A stretch of DNA of 64,000 nucleotides from Cyanothece sp. BG0011 (GTDB taxonomy: Bacteria > Cyanobacteriota > Cyanobacteriia > Cyanobacteriales > Microcystaceae): assembly GCF_003013815.1 (NCBI RefSeq), contig NZ_PRLH01000046.1:1-64000 (forward strand). The letters run 5' to 3'. The position numbers were made by a program, and so were the translations under genes. Of the stretch, positions 16,211 through 25,933 are shown piece by piece; the stretch's first letter is position 1, and every line of letters starts with the position of its first letter. Under the pieces are notes generated by a model. It was not told where the DNA came from. It did not search any database and saw nothing but the letters and a program-made list of their open reading frames with translations.

Positions 16211-19200
16211 ATGAAATCTCAATCACTAACCCCTTTACAAAAAGCGATTATTGCCCTTAAAGAAGCCCGAACAAAAATAGAATCTTTGCAGCACAAAGAC
16301 AACGAACCCATTGCCATTGTGGGAATGGGGTGTCGATTTCCAGGAGATGCCAACACACCCGAAAGCTTCTGGGAATTATTGAGCCAAGGAAAAGAGGCCA
16401 TCGCCCCTATCCCTTCCAACAGATGGGACACAGAAACCTATTATGACGAAAATCCTGAGGTTCCCAATAAAATCTATACTCGCTACGGTGGCTTTATTGA
16501 AAATGTAGATCAGTTTGACCCCCTATTCTTTGGGATTTTCCCCAGAGAAGCCATTTCCATGGACCCCCAACAAAGACTATTGTTAGAAGTCAGTTGGGAA
16601 GCCTTAGAACAAGCAGGGGTGATTCCCTCAACCCTCAAAGGAAGCCAAACAGGGGTGTTTATGGGCATTGGCACTGACGATTATGCTAAATGGCAAGTGA
16701 AAAATCATCTCCCTATTGACACTTATACCGGATCAGGGAATGCTCCTTGTTTCGCCTCAGGCCGTTTATCCTATGTATTTGGACTACAAGGGCCGAGTAT
16801 TTCCATTGATACGGCTTGTTCGACCTCTTTAGTCACGGTTCATTTAGCTTGTCAAAGTTTACGCAGTGGGGAATGTAACTTAGCCTTAGCCGGAGGGGTG
16901 AATTTAATGTTATCCCCCGAATCAACCTTGTATCTGTGTAAAACCAAAGCATTAGCCCCGGACGGCCGTTGTAAAACCTTTGATAAAGACGCTAACGGTT
17001 ATGTGCGAGGAGAAGGCTGTGGGGTGATTGTTCTTAAACGTCTTAAAGATGCGATCGCCGACCAAGATAACATTTTAGCCGTCATTCGCGGTTCTGCAGT
17101 GAACCAAGACGGGCCCAGTAGTGGCCTCACCGTTCCCAACGTCAGCGCCCAACAAAAGGTAATTCGTCAGGCACTTGAAAATGCAAAAGTCAATCCTGAA
17201 CAGATTAGTTATTTTGAAGCTCACGGCACCGGAACCGCGTTAGGAGACCCCATAGAAGTGCGAGGAATTCATGACATTTTCGCCCCTGGCCGTTCCCCCG
17301 ACAATCCCTTAATGATTGGTTCGGTGAAAACCAATGTGGGTCATTTAGAAACCGCCGCCGGCATGGCTAGTTTATTCAAAGTGATTCTATCCTTGCAACA
17401 TCAAGCCATTCCTCCCCATCTCAATTTTAAAGAACTCAACCCGAACTTAGCCGAGTCAGCCCAATTCCTGAAAATCCCCACCTCCCTTACCCCCTGGGAA
17501 ACAAAAGATCAGCCGAGAATGGCAGGAATTAGCGGTTTTGGTTTAAGCGGAACCAATGCCCATTTAATTATTGAAGAAAGCCCTCAAGGGAATTATCAAG
17601 CTTCCTCTGTCTCTCGTCCGCTTCAAATGGTTAAATTATCGGCCAAAAGCGAACCGGCTCTGAAAACCTTAGCTCAAAAATGGACTAACCATTTACAGAA
17701 GCATTCTCATATTAAAATCAATGATTTAGCCTTCAGTGCCAATACAGGTCGAGGGGACTTTAATCATCGTTTGGCCATGGTGGTGTCTTCTACTGAAGAG
17801 GTGAAGGAGAATCTGGTTGCGTTTAGTCACGAGCAAATGTCCCCCAATGTCTTCAAGCAAACCGTAGAACCTGGAAAACTAGGTAAAATTGCCTTTTTAT
17901 TCACTGGCCAAGGATCTCAATACGTGGGAATGGGGCGACAACTGTATGAGACGCAACCCACCTTTCGACGAATTTTAGATGAATGCGATCAATGGCTACG
18001 CTCAGAGTTAGAGCAACCTTTATTGTCGGTTCTGTATCCTGACGACGAAGATAATAACCTGATTAACCAAACTGCCTATACCCAACCCGCTCTATTTGCC
18101 ATTGAATACGCCTTGGCTCAAATGTGGCTATCTTGGAATGTCAAACCCGATGCAGTGGTGGGTCATAGTTTAGGAGAATATGTGGCCGCTGCTGTGGCTG
18201 GTGTGTTCACCCTTCCTGAAGCCCTAAAATTGGTTGCACGACGAGGTCGTCTCATGCAGCAATTGCCCCCTAACGGTCAAATGAGGGCAGTGATGACCGA
18301 TGTAGACACCATCAACACCCTGATTGCTGCATCGGGTTTGAGTGAAGAGATCGCCGTCGCTGCCGTGAATGGTCCGTTGGCGGTGGTCATTTCTGGAACC
18401 ACTTCTGCGATGGAAAGTTTCAGTGAAACCTTAAGTGAAAAAGACATCAAAACCACACAACTTCAGGTGTCCCATGCTTTTCATTCTCCGTTGATGGAAC
18501 CGATGATAACAGAGTTTCGGGAATTAGCGAATCAGGTTAATTATCAAGTTCCTCAAATTGATATTATCTCTAATGTCACAGGAGACGTGGTGGATCAAGA
18601 CATTGCCAGTGCCGACTATTGGTGTAATCATATTCGTCAAGCCGTCCAATTTGCACCAGCGATCGCTACTTTAGCCCAAAGCAACTATAATATTTTTGTC
18701 GAAATTGGACCGAAACCCGTTTTACTCGGGATGGCCAATCAATGTATTCCCCAACATCAAGCTCAATGGCTTCCCTCTTTACGTCCAGGGAAAGAAGACT
18801 GGGGACAAATCTTAGAAACCTTAGGGAAATTATATGTGTCAGGAATTGAGGTTAATTGGGACAATTTTGAGGCTGATTATGACCATCAACGGCTGTCTTT
18901 ACCGACTTATGCCTTCCAACGTCAGTCCTATTGGCTCGATCTGACTTCGGCGCAACCTCAACCCAAATCCTCTAGTTCTACAGCTAAACTCCATCCCCTC
19001 TTAGACAGACAACTCAACTCTCCGTTATTAGAGAAAACCCTGTTTGAATCTTATTTAGGGGTTGATGGGTTACCTTTTTTAGCAGATCACAAAATTTATG
19101 ACCAGTTGGTGGTTCCAGGCGCGTTTCATCTCTCCTTACTGTTAGAAGCCGGTCAGATTACCTTTAAGCATCCCCGATGTACTTTAGAACAGGTGGTGTT

Positions 19201-21832
19201 CCCCGAAGCATTAGTCATTCCTGAAGAGGGAGGCCGTTTAGTGCAACTGGGAATTACCCCTGACGAGCATCAAACTCAAGGAAGCTTTCAACTGGTGAGT
19301 TTAGACCCTAATTTTAATTCATCAAGCCGTAATTCTTGGAAAGTTCACGGCACTGGCCGTATGGTTAGTCAAACCACTTCCTCTGACCCTGAATTTAGTT
19401 ATACTATCCCCGCTCAAATCAAATCGCGATCGCAACAAATGATCACAGGAGCAGAACTCTACAGCCATTTGAAACAACGGGAAATTCATTTAGGCTCAAC
19501 TTTCCGATGGATTCAATCGGTTTGGAAAGGGGAAGGAGAAGTCCTGGGACAAATGCAGATTCCTGCTAGTTTAACGGATACATCGGTTTATCAATTACAT
19601 CCGACCTTGATCGATGCTTGTTTTCAAATGTTGGTGGTGATGTTAGAGGAAAACGTCGAACCAGGAACCACCGTGATTCCCTTTAGTATCGAAAAATTAG
19701 AATTCTTTGATCGTCCGCAGGGTTCTCAATTATGGTGTTACGCTCATTACCGTAGCACCTCAGATATTAATCCCAAAGAAGGAGTCCTTGATATTGAACT
19801 GTTCGATGAGCAGAATCAACTCATGGCTAAAATTACAGGGTTTCAAGGAAAACAAATTCCCCGTCATGTTCTGCAACAAAGCTTACAGTCGAGTTCTGAT
19901 AACTGGTTATACCAAGTCCATTGGCAACCTCAAAAGAGGATCGAGTCTCAGCCAACAATAGACAAGGAAACACAGGGCAATTGGTTAATTTTTGCCGATT
20001 CGTCCTCAGTGGGAAGCCAACTCAGCCAAGGATTACAAGGGCAAGGATATCAACCGTTGATGGTCGTCTTTGGAGAAGGGTATCAACAAATCGACCCTTG
20101 CACCTATACCCTTAACCCCACTGAACCGGAACAGTTTAAGCAACTCCTACAAGATATTGGCAAACATCAATTACCCTTACAAGGGGTTGTGCATCTTTGG
20201 AGTTTAGACACCGATGAACTTACCCTTTATGATGGGGAATCCTTACAACAGTCACAAATGTTTAGTTCTGGTAGCACCCTTTATTTAGTGCAAGCACTGA
20301 ACCAGATGACCCTTCCCCAAGACTTTCGTCTTTGGTTGATCACCCGCGCAACACAGAAAATTGGGACGCAAACCAGCCCTACCCATCCCCACCACAGTGG
20401 GTTATCAGGACTAGCGAGAGTCATTAACTTAGAACATCCTCAACTACACTGTTCAACCTTAGACTTAGCACCAGAACAACCCGTTAACGAAGTCGAGATG
20501 TTGCTACAAGACATTTTGACTCCCAGTCATGAAGATAGAATCGCCTATCGTCAAGGCGATCGCTTGGTGGCTCGTTTGGTTGCCTCTCCTTCTTCTCAAC
20601 CGACTATTCTTAATGGAGTGGATCACCATCACACCTATTTAATTACTGGTGGTTTAGGATCGTTGGGTATACTAACCGCTCAATCGTTAGTCGAACAAGG
20701 GGCAAAACATCTGGTTTTAATTTCCCGTGGTGATCCTAACCCTGATGTGGCTACATCCTTAGAACAATTAAAAGCGCAAGGAGCAACCATTACCTTAGCT
20801 AAAGCAGATGTTTCTAACTATCAACAGTTAGCAAAAGTCTTTGAACAAATTCAAAGAGATTTACCGCCGTTACGGGGAATTATTCACGCGGCGGGGGTGT
20901 TAGAGGATGGAACCTTAGCAACCATGACTTGGGAACGGTTTAACAAGGTTCTCTCTCCTAAAGTGGCGGGTGCTTGGAACTTGCATCGTCTCAGTGCCGA
21001 TTTAACTTTAGACTTCTTTATTAATTTCTCATCGGCTGCTGCTTTAGTGGGTTCTCCGGGACAAGGAAATTATGCGGTTGCTAACGCCTTTCTCGATGGA
21101 TTAGCCCATTATCGTCAAAGTTTAGGCTTACCTGGAATCAGTCTTCAGTGGGGGCCTTGGGCAGAAATCGGTATGGCCAACCGATTAGGAGAAAGCCATC
21201 GTCTTCGTCTAGAAAAACAGGGAGTCAGTCAAATTACCCCCGAAAAGGGTTTAGAACTCTTGCAAAGGTTACTGCAATCTGAGCAAGACTGTTTAGGCAT
21301 TTTATCGGTTAATTGGACTCAATTCGCGCAAGAATTTCCTTTAGGGACTCAAACCCCCTTTTTCTCGCAATTAATTGATCAGATTACCCCTTCTGCCCCC
21401 CAGAAGCATCAGTCCCTTGGAGTTGGTCAGGTTTTAGGACAGTTAGAAACGGCTACCGTTGATAATTATGACGAGGTTTTACTCGATTATGTGATCAATA
21501 CTGTCACTAAAATCCTTGGTTTAGACCCCTCTCAATTGCAAATGAATCAACCTTTAGACGAAATCGGACTGGATTCTTTGATGAGTGCTGAACTAAAAAA
21601 TAGCCTCAGTTCTGGTTTAAAAATCGATATTCCCATGGTGTTATTCATCGAAGGGGTGACGATCGCCAATTTAATGGCTGAAATTAAACAACTATTAGGA
21701 GATACACAGGCCAGCGCATCCATTCCCACAGAATCGACTCCCCAAGAGGACCTTTCTGCTCAACTTTTAGATAATCTCGATCAACTCAGTGATGAAGAAG
21801 TTGAGAAACTTCTCAGTTCCATGATGGCTTAA
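16211..21832 (+). CDS. Single-module type I polyketide synthase, KS-AT-DH-KR-ACP
   Basis: 1873 residues. KS (about 33-455): catalytic Cys203 in DTACSTS, His338 in EAHGTGT and His378 in KTNVGH. AT (about 555-850): Ser653 in GHSLGEY and HAFH at 755-758, predicting malonyl-CoA. DH (about 930-1210): His960 in LADHKIYDQLVVPG, where the usual Gly is Asp, and Asp1135 in HPTLIDACFQ. KR (about 1475-1660): TGGLGSLG at 1479-1486, Ser1608 and Tyr1621; AAGVLEDGTL suggests a B-type ketoreductase. ACP: Ser1789 in GLDSLMS. There is no enoylreductase, methyltransferase or thioesterase. The last 35 residues (LDQLSDEEVEKLL) look like a docking tail. The oxoamine synthase gene follows after 21 bp and is the likely chain-release enzyme. 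Confidence 0.95.
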   Translation: MKSQSLTPLQKAIIALKEARTKIESLQHKDNEPIAIVGMGCRFPGDANTPESFWELLSQGKEAIAPIPSNRWDTETYYDENPEVPNKIYTRYGGFIENVDQFDPLFFGIFPREAISMDPQQRLLLEVSWEALEQAGVIPSTLKGSQTGVFMGIGTDDYAKWQVKNHLPIDTYTGSGNAPCFASGRLSYVFGLQGPSISIDTACSTSLVTVHLACQSLRSGECNLALAGGVNLMLSPESTLYLCKTKALAPDGRCKTFDKDANGYVRGEGCGVIVLKRLKDAIADQDNILAVIRGSAVNQDGPSSGLTVPNVSAQQKVIRQALENAKVNPEQISYFEAHGTGTALGDPIEVRGIHDIFAPGRSPDNPLMIGSVKTNVGHLETAAGMASLFKVILSLQHQAIPPHLNFKELNPNLAESAQFLKIPTSLTPWETKDQPRMAGISGFGLSGTNAHLIIEESPQGNYQASSVSRPLQMVKLSAKSEPALKTLAQKWTNHLQKHSHIKINDLAFSANTGRGDFNHRLAMVVSSTEEVKENLVAFSHEQMSPNVFKQTVEPGKLGKIAFLFTGQGSQYVGMGRQLYETQPTFRRILDECDQWLRSELEQPLLSVLYPDDEDNNLINQTAYTQPALFAIEYALAQMWLSWNVKPDAVVGHSLGEYVAAAVAGVFTLPEALKLVARRGRLMQQLPPNGQMRAVMTDVDTINTLIAASGLSEEIAVAAVNGPLAVVISGTTSAMESFSETLSEKDIKTTQLQVSHAFHSPLMEPMITEFRELANQVNYQVPQIDIISNVTGDVVDQDIASADYWCNHIRQAVQFAPAIATLAQSNYNIFVEIGPKPVLLGMANQCIPQHQAQWLPSLRPGKEDWGQILETLGKLYVSGIEVNWDNFEADYDHQRLSLPTYAFQRQSYWLDLTSAQPQPKSSSSTAKLHPLLDRQLNSPLLEKTLFESYLGVDGLPFLADHKIYDQLVVPGAFHLSLLLEAGQITFKHPRCTLEQVVFPEALVIPEEGGRLVQLGITPDEHQTQGSFQLVSLDPNFNSSSRNSWKVHGTGRMVSQTTSSDPEFSYTIPAQIKSRSQQMITGAELYSHLKQREIHLGSTFRWIQSVWKGEGEVLGQMQIPASLTDTSVYQLHPTLIDACFQMLVVMLEENVEPGTTVIPFSIEKLEFFDRPQGSQLWCYAHYRSTSDINPKEGVLDIELFDEQNQLMAKITGFQGKQIPRHVLQQSLQSSSDNWLYQVHWQPQKRIESQPTIDKETQGNWLIFADSSSVGSQLSQGLQGQGYQPLMVVFGEGYQQIDPCTYTLNPTEPEQFKQLLQDIGKHQLPLQGVVHLWSLDTDELTLYDGESLQQSQMFSSGSTLYLVQALNQMTLPQDFRLWLITRATQKIGTQTSPTHPHHSGLSGLARVINLEHPQLHCSTLDLAPEQPVNEVEMLLQDILTPSHEDRIAYRQGDRLVARLVASPSSQPTILNGVDHHHTYLITGGLGSLGILTAQSLVEQGAKHLVLISRGDPNPDVATSLEQLKAQGATITLAKADVSNYQQLAKVFEQIQRDLPPLRGIIHAAGVLEDGTLATMTWERFNKVLSPKVAGAWNLHRLSADLTLDFFINFSSAAALVGSPGQGNYAVANAFLDGLAHYRQSLGLPGISLQWGPWAEIGMANRLGESHRLRLEKQGVSQITPEKGLELLQRLLQSEQDCLGILSVNWTQFAQEFPLGTQTPFFSQLIDQITPSAPQKHQSLGVGQVLGQLETATVDNYDEVLLDYVINTVTKILGLDPSQLQMNQPLDEIGLDSLMSAELKNSLSSGLKIDIPMVLFIEGVTIANLMAEIKQLLGDTQASASIPTESTPQEDLSAQLLDNLDQLSDEEVEKLLSSMMA

Positions 21833-21853
21833 ATTTATTACCGGAGACTATCC

Positions 21854-23185
21854 ATGACCTCACAATCTCAACAACTAGCTGGTTTATCTGCTCAAGAAAA
21901 ACGGGCCCTTTTAGCCCAACTGTTAGCTAAACAAAACGCCTCTACTCCCACTAAACCCGAAATTCCCACAGAATACTATGTTTTCAAGGATTTTCCTGAG
22001 TATATTGGTTTAGAAAAAATGCTTCATGAATTTGAAGCTAATGGACAATCTAATCCTTATTTCAAGTCTCATGAAGGGATTAATAAAGATACCACCCTAG
22101 TGGAAGGCCAGGAGTTCATTAACTTTTCAAGTTATAACTATATCGCTATGTCTGGCGATCCTATGGTCACTCAAGCAGTACACGAAGCTACGGAAAAGTA
22201 TGGTAGTTCTGTCTCTGCGAGTCGTTTAATTTCTGGAGAAATCCCTTTACATCAAGAATTAGAACAAGAAATTGCCGATCTCCTCGGTGTTGATAGTTCG
22301 ATTGTTTATGTAGGAGGACATTCTACCAATGTCACCACCATTGGTCACTTATTTAAGGCCGACGATCTGATTCTTCATGACTCTCTCATTCATGACAGTT
22401 CTTTTCAAGGGGCAGTCCTTTCTGGGGCGACTTGTCGGGTTTTTCCCCATAATAGTTGGCAAGCGTTAGATCGCATCCTTGAAGAAGAACGACATAAATA
22501 TAAAAGAGTCGTTATTCTGATTGAAGGGGCTTATAGTATGGATGGAGATATTCCCGATTTACCCAAATTTATCGAGGTTAAAAAACGACATCGTGCTTTG
22601 TTGATGATTGATGAAGCTCACTCAATGGGAACTATTGGCCAAACAGGGAAAGGTATTGGAGAATATTTTCAGATTAATAGTCGTGATGTGGATCTCTGGA
22701 TGGGAACCCTAAGTAAGTCTTTTGCCAGTTGTGGGGGTTACATTGCAGGGTGTCGAGAGTTGATCGACTATCTCAAATATACTGCACCTGGATTTGTTTA
22801 TAGTGTAGGTATTTCTCCCCCTAATACCGCTTCTGCTTTAGCTTCTATCCGTTTACTCAAAGCCCAACCCCAACGGGTGACTCGTCTGCATCAAAGCGCA
22901 CAACTCTTCCTAGAGTTAGCTAAAGAAGAAGGGTTAAACACTGGGGATAGTCAAGATACCCCCATTATTCCCATTATTGTTGGTCAGGCCTTACCTTGTG
23001 TTCGACTCTCTCAAGCTTTGGTGAGTCGTGGGATCAATGTGATGCCGATGATTTATCCTGCAGCCCCAGAAAATGGCGCTCGTTTACGCTTTTTCCTCAA
23101 TTGTACTCATACCGAAGAACAGATTCGTTTTACGGTGAAAACCTTAGCCCAAGAGTGGTCTAAAATTAAAAGCTCTCAACAATAA
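21854..23185 (+). CDS. PLP-dependent alpha-oxoamine synthase
   Basis: 443 residues of the class II aminotransferase fold (BioF, KBL, ALAS and serine palmitoyltransferase relatives). It decarboxylatively condenses an amino acid with an acyl thioester. Lys288 in GTLSKSFASCGGYIAG binds PLP; MIDEAHSMGTIG carries the PLP-pyridine Asp and the stacking region. The typical family length is about 400, and the extra N-terminal ~40 residues (LSAQEKRALLAQLLAKQ) resemble a PKS/NRPS docking segment. It sits 21 bp after a PKS lacking a thioesterase, so I infer it accepts the ACP-bound polyketide. Biotin-type BioF is less likely because no bio genes are near. The amino acid used cannot be read from sequence alone. 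Confidence 0.93.
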   Translation: MTSQSQQLAGLSAQEKRALLAQLLAKQNASTPTKPEIPTEYYVFKDFPEYIGLEKMLHEFEANGQSNPYFKSHEGINKDTTLVEGQEFINFSSYNYIAMSGDPMVTQAVHEATEKYGSSVSASRLISGEIPLHQELEQEIADLLGVDSSIVYVGGHSTNVTTIGHLFKADDLILHDSLIHDSSFQGAVLSGATCRVFPHNSWQALDRILEEERHKYKRVVILIEGAYSMDGDIPDLPKFIEVKKRHRALLMIDEAHSMGTIGQTGKGIGEYFQINSRDVDLWMGTLSKSFASCGGYIAGCRELIDYLKYTAPGFVYSVGISPPNTASALASIRLLKAQPQRVTRLHQSAQLFLELAKEEGLNTGDSQDTPIIPIIVGQALPCVRLSQALVSRGINVMPMIYPAAPENGARLRFFLNCTHTEEQIRFTVKTLAQEWSKIKSSQQ

Positions 23186-23194
23186 AGAGCATTG

Positions 23195-23640
23195 TGAAGT
23201 ACCCCAACTTGCTTCGCTGAAGTTGGGGCTTCCAACAACAACTAAACTCAAGGACGGTTTTATTCGTCTTCGAGGCTTCCCGTCTCACTGGCCGTTGCCT
23301 CCATAAGACGAATCTTATCTCGGTCTTATACAGCCTCCACAGGCAGACTCCCTGCTTCCCAAGGAGTAATTACTTTTTGTCGAGATTGCACTTTGGACTT
23401 ACGTTATTACTGCCTACTTTCTTATTCTTGTACAATCTTTTCCCTGATCTGCCGCCGAGTACATACTTTATCCGTCTTGCGGGGCCTCTTAGTCGGTCAG
23501 GTGGGTCGCAACCAGCACTCAGTATAACACAAACTACGAGAAAGTGGCGGCTGCGCCGTTTATGCGTAGGCCCTTGCATTCATCCCTAACCTGTAGAGGA
23601 TAAGGGAATTCTGCCCGACATTCGGTTAACGATTTGTGAC
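23195..23640 (-). mobile_element. Degenerate IS200/IS605-like remnant
   Basis: A 526-bp gene-free stretch breaks the operon. At 23202-23228 a hairpin has arms CCCCAACTT and AAGTTGGGG. On the minus strand, close to it, a short frame reads VTPWEAGSLPVEAV and stops, resembling the C-terminal end of a TnpB-type protein. At about 23583-23606 a second stem (CCCTAACC with a complementary AAGGG side) lies in a context seen at ends of such elements. No intact transposase remains. The longest frames here are about 70 codons and look like shadows. The identification rests on end structure and one short peptide, so it is tentative. Confidence 0.42.
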
Positions 23641-23711
23641 TAGGAAAATGGGGCATAAGGCATGAAAAACCTGAGCCCTATTTATCTATTCTTTACCTGA
23701 ATTCAACGAAT

Positions 23712-24524
23712 ATGGATTTTTATCAACAACACGCCATTATTACCGGTGGTTCAAGTGGCATTGGAAAAGCGATCGCCATCATGTTAGCCAAAGAAGGGGC
23801 AAATCTTTCTCTTATTGCTCGCCGTGAAGACATTTTATCCCAAGCCAAGGCAGAAATTGAAGCAGCTAAAGCGTCTCCAGAACAAAAGGTGATTTGTTTA
23901 TCGGCTTCGGTGACACAGTTTGATGACATTCAAACCGCTATTAACCAAGGGATTGAAGAATTAGGCCCACCTGATTTGCTGATTACTTCGGCCGGTATGG
24001 CCCATCCAGGGTATTTTCAGGAACTTCCCCTCGAAGTTTTTGAAGACACCATGAATGTTAACTATTTTGGAACACTCTATGCCATTCAATCGGCTTTACC
24101 CTCCATGATCAAACAGCAACAGGGACACATTGTGATGATCTCTTCTGTTGCTGGATTAGTGGGTGTTTATGGTTATACTGCTTATAGTCCCTCTAAATTC
24201 GCTGTTCGTGGGTTAGCAGAGTCCTTACGAGGAGAACTGAAACAGTGTGGCATCGATGTTTCTGTTGTTTATCCTCCTGATACCGATACCCCTCAGTTAG
24301 CTGCTGAAAATTTGATCAAACCTGAAGAAACCAAACGAATTACACAGAGTACGAAAATATGGACGGCTCAAGAAGTAGCAGAGGTGATTGTAAAGGGAAT
24401 GAAAAGAAGGGAGTTTGCCATTACACCAGGTGTAGAAGCTAAAATGATCCAAAATTTCCATAGTTTACTCACTCCCATCACTCACTGGTACTTTGATCGA
24501 TTAGTCAATCAAAAAGGAGACTAA
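23712..24524 (+). CDS. 3-Ketodihydrosphingosine-reductase-like short-chain dehydrogenase
   Basis: 270-residue SDR. The cofactor motif TGGSSGIG is at residues 11-18, with NAD(P)-binding ARRED after it, and the catalytic Tyr158-xxx-Lys162 lies in TAYSPSK. The signature VVYPPDTDTPQLAAEN matches eukaryotic KDSR, which reduces 3-ketosphinganine to sphinganine. It acts after an oxoamine synthase in sphingoid synthesis. Its position in the PKS/oxoamine synthase cluster points to reduction of the 3-keto amino product. It is separated by an IS-like remnant from the synthase, so it may now be transcribed from another promoter. It is convergent with the PEP-CTERM gene, 5 bp away. Confidence 0.9.
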   Translation: MDFYQQHAIITGGSSGIGKAIAIMLAKEGANLSLIARREDILSQAKAEIEAAKASPEQKVICLSASVTQFDDIQTAINQGIEELGPPDLLITSAGMAHPGYFQELPLEVFEDTMNVNYFGTLYAIQSALPSMIKQQQGHIVMISSVAGLVGVYGYTAYSPSKFAVRGLAESLRGELKQCGIDVSVVYPPDTDTPQLAAENLIKPEETKRITQSTKIWTAQEVAEVIVKGMKRREFAITPGVEAKMIQNFHSLLTPITHWYFDRLVNQKGD

Positions 24525-24529
24525 AGGAC

Positions 24530-25303
24530 TTAATTGCTTTTTCTTTTCCTTAGAGAAAAGGCTGCCAATCCAGTCGTTAAAATAGCTGTTATCATACTCG
24601 GTTCAGGAACAGAGAGTAGAACAAAGGTGCGATCGCCTCTCGCTTCAGCAAACGGTACACCAGCAACGGATTGAGAAGCGCCGGCCGCTACCAAAAAATC
24701 ACTTAATTCTTGGGATATGACAATTTCAATATCTTCAAGAAACCATGTCCCCGTAGTAAGATCAACGTTAGGAGGGCGATCATTGGCAACTTCCAGGGCA
24801 GGAAACAAAGGAGGAAGAGAAATGCCTGATGTATCTCTGATTACAGTCGTAAAGGTTTCATCAAAAATATTGGAAAAATTCCCAAACACAAACTGAGAAT
24901 CAAGACCAGGAAGCAGATTGTTATCAACATCAAACACAAGAGTTCCTAAAAATTCCTCTGTGCCAGAGACAGGGAAATAAAAACCATCATCATCATCATA
25001 TAAAAAGACTGCGGTGGTTCCACGAACTCCAGGGGTTGAACTAGGAGGCAACATTAAAGCGCCAATATCAAACCCAGGTTTTGGTGTAGTGGTGCTATTG
25101 GCACTATTTAAAGTTAAGCCAATACCTTCTAAAATAGCTAATCCGTTGGGATCTAAGTTAAGACTTTCTTGCCCTCCTGTTTCTAGATAAAGACGGGGTT
25201 CGGCTACGGCAGGGGTATTAATTGTGACAGTGGCAAAGGCTGTTAATCCCATTAAACCCATGAGATAATGGGGCTTTTTTTCTTGATTAGCCAAAATAGT
25301 CAT
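24530..25303 (-). CDS. PEP-CTERM sorting domain protein
   Basis: 257 residues. The N-terminal hydrophobic stretch (YLMGLMGLTAFATVTINTPAVA) is a signal peptide. The C-terminus shows the sorting signal: VPEPSM, a hydrophobic helix and a basic RKRKSN tail, recognised by exosortase. The mature middle is acidic, Gly/Asp/Thr-rich and likely beta-structured. Such proteins are exported and linked to the cell surface or extracellular matrix. I recognise no specific function. It is convergent with the KDSR-like gene. Confidence 0.8.
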   Translation of the reverse strand: MTILANQEKKPHYLMGLMGLTAFATVTINTPAVAEPRLYLETGGQESLNLDPNGLAILEGIGLTLNSANSTTTPKPGFDIGALMLPPSSTPGVRGTTAVFLYDDDDGFYFPVSGTEEFLGTLVFDVDNNLLPGLDSQFVFGNFSNIFDETFTTVIRDTSGISLPPLFPALEVANDRPPNVDLTTGTWFLEDIEIVISQELSDFLVAAGASQSVAGVPFAEARGDRTFVLLSVPEPSMITAILTTGLAAFSLRKRKSN

Positions 25304-25449
25304 TCGTTCTCCTCAAAATACTACAATCATTCAAGGTAAGTGCTATAGACTCGACTCAATTGTAGGTTGAGGTCAAATTAACCCTAATAAAATCTCAACT
25401 TGTCTTAATCCCGTCTGCTAATCCAAAATTACTTGTTCTTTCACGAAAG

Positions 25450-25809
25450 CTATAGATTATATGCGCCTTCGGTTTCTGGACTTTCAACTTTAGGCAGTCC
25501 CATACTATAATTAAGGACACGACTTTTCAAATTGTAACTAATTTCACCTTTTTGCAGAAGATTGCGGACAAAATGCTCTAAATCTGAACCAATACGACGT
25601 AAATTATAATCGCTTAATTCTTCTCCACTGGCAGCTTCTACTAACTCATCAAATTTCCGATACACTTTCTGTAAAGCGTCTTCGTCCCAGTTGAATTCGT
25701 TATCGGGATCAACATCTAAAGTGAGCATATTATCACTTTCTACCAGTTCATTCTTCTGAACTTCGGCTGCATAAATACGAATATGTCGAGTTGTGGATTT
25801 AACAAACAT
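25450..25809 (-). CDS. ndhM: NAD(P)H-quinone oxidoreductase subunit M
   Basis: 119-residue subunit of the photosynthetic NDH-1 complex, which takes electrons from reduced ferredoxin to plastoquinone in cyclic flow and respiration. It is specific to cyanobacteria and plastids and sits on the cytoplasmic side near the ferredoxin-docking subunits. The sequence is near-identical in pattern to Synechocystis NdhM: KSTTRHIRIYAAEV, LTLDVDPDNEFNWDEDALQKVY, YNLRRIGSDLEHF and KGEISYNL. It is a lone gene here with ppa upstream on the same strand, about 124 bp apart. Confidence 0.95.
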   Translation of the reverse strand: MFVKSTTRHIRIYAAEVQKNELVESDNMLTLDVDPDNEFNWDEDALQKVYRKFDELVEAASGEELSDYNLRRIGSDLEHFVRNLLQKGEISYNLKSRVLNYSMGLPKVESPETEGAYNL

Positions 25810-25933
25810 AGTAAGCTAACAAAAATAGAGCGTATATTTAGATGGTAATGGTTTCTCTTTTAAAGAGCAATTAAGCCATGTTAAAACTATATTCGGGGGA
25901 TAAGGACAATTAGCCATTATCCCCACTCAATCA

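Noticed and set aside
23370-23589. Two opposite ~70-codon frames in the gap of the PKS cluster
   Set aside because: Odd composition and complete mutual overlap suggest chance frames within the decayed IS-like element.
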